A stretch of DNA of 64,000 nt from Zonotrichia leucophrys gambelii. Its lineage: Eukaryota > Chordata > Aves > Passeriformes > Passerellidae. The stretch lies in the NCBI RefSeq assembly GCF_028769735.1, contig NC_088170.1:52609585-52673584 (forward strand), given 5' to 3'. Positions 60,726 through 64,000 of the stretch are shown piece after piece; the first letter of the stretch is position 1, and every line of letters begins with the position of its first letter. The notes beneath the pieces were generated by a model, which worked only from the letters and a program-made list of their open reading frames with translations, was not told where the DNA came from and did no database searches. Position numbers and translations under genes: made by a program.

Positions 60726-61189
60726 AGAAATCTGTCCCATCTGCTGGCTAGCAATGGGAGCAGGCAGACCTCACAGTCCATCTCATCACAGCTCCCAGAT
60801 CCCTGCTGATTTATTCAGGGCTGTGGAAGTTGTGTGGTCAGCCTGTGGAGCTGTGTTTCTATGGTCCATGCAGTTTCCTGCAGGACAGATCAGTGTGACT
60901 GTGTTATCAGCGCAAAAAGTGTTATCTGTGCTGTGCTGGCACTGTGCTGCAGGGGCTGTTTGCTCACAGGGTGAGCACATGCTCAAGAGGAAGGAGCTAA
61001 TGTGAATTGGGAATGTTACCTGAGGGTAGCAATTCATCAAAGGGTAGATTCTAGAGATAAGAAGGAAACATTAAATCGTTCTCCTTGGGATTACTTTTGA
61101 AGGCTCTGGAAGTTTATTCTGTTCTCAGGTTTGCAGAAAAAGACCTGGCAGCTGTGGAGGCTGGGTCCAAAAGGAGTTAGCGGGGTGCT

Positions 61190-61480
61190 CTTTTGACAAA
61201 GGTAGCCAACCACATTCTGGGCTGTGTTAACAGAACTGTAGCCAACAGGATTAAAGAAATATTAATTCTTTTTCTCTGGCACTCATGAGGTTGTGCTGGA
61301 ACCAATGTGCCCAGTTTTGGACAAGACAAGTTGATAAACTGTGACTTATCTGGCCCAGGGCCACTAAGCCTGTTGGGAAGCTAGGCAACATGATATATGA
61401 GGAGAGGCTGTGGGAGCTGGGTTTGTTCAGCCTGGAGACAAAAAGGCTTGGGGGGTCATCAAACAGCTGTCCTTATGTTC
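61190..61480 (+). mobile_element. Old CR1 LINE fragment
   Basis: Diverged CR1 sequence recognisable from ATGAGGAGAGGCTGTGGGAG and TTTGTTCAGCCTGGAGAC. The left boundary is fuzzy because of age. It may be part of the same original insertion as the tail at 60.5 kb only if rearranged, since the order of segments is reversed. Confidence 0.8.
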
Positions 61481-63031
61481 CTTGTGGCATGATTTAGTAT
61501 GCCCAAGATGCAGTTCTCTGGGTATCAGAGCTGCCTACATTTGCAGATGCTGCATTCTTATGTTTAATCACACAGTGGTCACTTGTAGGAACTGACATGC
61601 ATGTAAGTCACACTTTAGGTTTGAGTCAGAACTGAGGGGGAAAGAACAATCATTATGTGAGCAAACAGTGTGTAGGATATTGCCACTGGGTAGCAGTGCA
61701 CTGTAATATGTCTTTCTTTACTTGCAAGGAAGGCAAAAGCTTAATTTCAGTCCCACTATGCCAGAGACAAGAAGCAGTGATTTTTTTCACCATCTTGTCC
61801 AGCAATTTCAGGACAAGTCAGTTAATATTTGTGTCCAGAGATTTTGTACATCATTCATCTTCTATTCCTATTCTCAAGCTGGACTGACTGATTTGATGCT
61901 GTGCTGAGTGCAGGCACTTGGGTTGAAGTGGTATGAGTTCCTATTGTGCAGTTGTCCTTCCCTCACCCATTCTTGGGGATGTTTTCAGCTTAGAAGGCCT
62001 GAAGAACCATGGCATAGCCAGGAGCAGAAGCCCAGACAGAGGACAGACACCTCAGTTGGTGAGTGCCATATAAATCTGCCCAGCTGGGGCACATGCTGGC
62101 ATGGCTAACCCTGCTCCTGGTTGCAGCGATGGCTCCCACAGAGCTGCCTGAAGCATCTCTGCATGTCACTTCTGGGGTTCACTCACTGCTCTTACCAGCT
62201 TGGGAGGGTTTGTGCCCATTGTGAGCACCAGTCAAACTGCTGGCTCATAGAAGGATTGAATGAAAACTCTTGAAAAATATAACCAGATGTTAAACAATAG
62301 CCACTGAGTGCTAACAGATGGGACAGGCCAGTCAAGTGTTCTTGAGGCCTTGCCTTGGCATGCAGCAGCTTTTGTAATAGAATATGGCTAAGCACAATCC
62401 TGCATTTTTATTTTCTGTATAATGGGAATGTGTTACACACTCTGAAGAGGCCAGGATAAAAGCTGATTGAAAATGTGTTATAAATTTTAACCTGCTAAGA
62501 GAATCTTGATCTTGAAAATGTGCTACAATGCATTTTGGAACATTTCAACTACATTTTGTTCACAATAAGCTCTGCAGAATGATTGGATGTTACATTAATG
62601 GTCCTGTACTTACTGAACAGTATGCCTTGAGCCTGTAGCTGGTACCTTTCTTCATGTGGACACATTTTAGAAAGCAGAAGACCAAAGGTATCATCTCAGG
62701 AGGTACCCTTAGGCACTCTGTACCCTCAGTACACTGCCTGCTGGGACAATGCTTTTTGGGAAATAGGAGTTTTACAGGCACAGCAGGAAGCTTTCCTTTC
62801 AGTGAAATCCTTTGTGCCAGTGCAGGTTGCAAGCAAATTCAGGGAGTAACAATGTTGAACGTGTAGACTTCAACTGTTCTGGACTATAGAGAAGGTGCTG
62901 AGAATGCTAGAGGGAATGGTTTGGCTGTTCTGGGCCGCAGATCTCCTTGGGACAGATGAAGAGATTACTGAAATTCAGAGTTGTTCTAATACTTGTTTCT
63001 GTTGATGACATGTATCCTGACACAGGGCCTG

Positions 63032-63065
63032 AAAATTGGGGATGCTCCAAAACTGGGGATGCTCC
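63032..63065. repeat. 17-bp tandem duplication with one mismatch
   Basis: AAAATTGGGGATGCTCC is followed directly by AAAACTGGGGATGCTCC. Intergenic. Confidence 0.85.
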
Positions 63066-64000
63066 AGATCAAAGTACAAGCCACCATATTCCCAATTCCT
63101 TTAGTGTCTGACAGTGCCCTGCATTCACTGGGCATGAGTAAATCTGAATTGTGGAATTCAGGCAGCACTTTTTTTGTATAATATGAGGCAGGAGAAGATA
63201 AATGCTTAAGCTGACTATTTAAAATTTGGATCAAATAGAGTAATTCAATAGGTAAATGAAACATCTCTCTGAAAACACTGTTATAGAACACCCAAGAAAA
63301 CATCAATATCAATGTCATATAACTTAAGTTTATCTTACCAATGCCAGAAACCTTTTCATAATGCCCTTATGTAAAGATTTTCTGGTTTGTTGCTTGTATT
63401 TTAAACAAGCACCTGCAATTAAAGCACGCAATTTCTAGCTTCAAAATCCCTTAATTTTACTTTTTTAATAAGTAGAGCACATAAAGTGCCTTATGTAAAG
63501 AACAGACAAGAAGGCAGTTGTTCACCTTGCTGCCAGGCATCTCATTTGCAGGCAGATTATCTTAAGTGTTTTATAAAGTTTGTTTGCACTTCAACAGGGC
63601 AGGTATTAACACCATTTCTGGCAAAAAGGACCGTACTATACAGTTTCATGTTAAGTTTCATTTTCTTTCTCCTGCAAATCTCTGCTTTGTACCCTGGGCT
63701 GATAGCAAGACTTTGGCCCCAAATACCAAGCAGGTGTGGCAGGTTGGAGAAATCGCTGCTTGCAATGCCGCTTGTCATTCAGATTAAAATGGTGCATGGA
63801 CACATTTTCCTAGAGGGCCCTTTACATGTGATAAAAAGCCAGTGCTTGACATAATTGTATTAGACACTGGAAAGCTGACATGAATTTTTTTCTTGATGCA
63901 AACATCAGTCATCTGCAGTTTTTGTGTTCAAAAAGTAATTCTTGTTTTCCTTTCTAGAGAATATCAGGCTGAGAAATTTTTAGTCTCTTAGTCTGCACAA

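Larger units (their letters stand above)
55850..64000. other. Intergenic stretch to window end
   Basis: AT-rich, with no recognised gene. It holds two CR1 tail fragments (60535-60725 and 61190-61480) and short tandem duplications at 56147 and 63032. The 152-codon frame at 60547-61005 overlaps CR1 sequence and is not a gene. Confidence 0.55.

Noticed and set aside
60547..61005. A 152-codon plus-strand frame.
   Set aside because: Begins inside a CR1 tail and runs into unique sequence; no protein family match.
1..64000. CRISPR arrays, bacterial operons, phage or plasmid features.
   Set aside because: Introns, CpG islands, CR1, SINE and LTR elements show vertebrate nuclear DNA; no spaced direct-repeat array was seen.

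Overview
The window is vertebrate nuclear DNA, almost certainly from a songbird. The evidence is spliced genes with GT-AG introns, low repeat density, CR1 LINE fragments as the main interspersed repeat, a tRNA-derived SINE with a CR1-like tail of the type known from zebra finch, and two solo LTRs of the 6-bp-duplication (ERVK-like) class. The gene order TRABD then SELENOO on one strand matches the segment orthologous to human 22q13.33.

Layout. From 1 to about 6.0 kb, on the minus strand, lie the first three coding exons of SELENOO (298 residues; the rest runs off the left edge), starting from a CpG island at 5.4-6.2 kb. From about 6.2 to 11.7 kb no gene is recognised. From 11.85 to about 40.45 kb, on the minus strand, lies a complete TRABD gene. 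Seven 3' coding exons (11850-22985) and an eighth (25609-25687) join in frame with no gaps. A candidate start exon at 35623 brings the protein to 373 residues, close to the 376 of the human protein. A non-coding first exon lies in the CpG island at 39.8-41.0 kb. TRABD introns hold a tRNA/CR1 SINE (12.9 kb), CR1 fragments (30.5-31.2 and 36.9-37.45 kb) and a 610-bp solo LTR with a perfect 6-bp target duplication (31.4-32.06 kb).

From 41 to 44.4 kb there is a second CpG island and, on the minus strand, an unrecognised gene start whose two exons join in phase. From 44.4 to 52.5 kb the sequence is mostly unique, with a decayed CR1 reverse-transcriptase fragment at 47.6 kb. From 52.5 to 55.8 kb a 377-bp LTR directly abuts a GC-rich region with an uninterrupted (intronless) 238-residue tetraspanin reading frame on the plus strand, plus a long 3' UTR. 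From 56 to 64 kb only CR1 tails and short tandem duplications were found.

SELENOO (a mitochondrial pseudokinase-fold AMP-transferase) and TRABD (a TraB-domain protein with a C-terminal membrane anchor) are a conserved neighbouring pair. The tetraspanin is a separate membrane-protein gene. The items most worth checking are the single-exon tetraspanin with an adjoining sense LTR, the unidentified two-exon gene near 43.5-44 kb, and an inverted pair of ZNF143/THAP11-type sites in the TRABD promoter. No clearly new multi-gene system was found.
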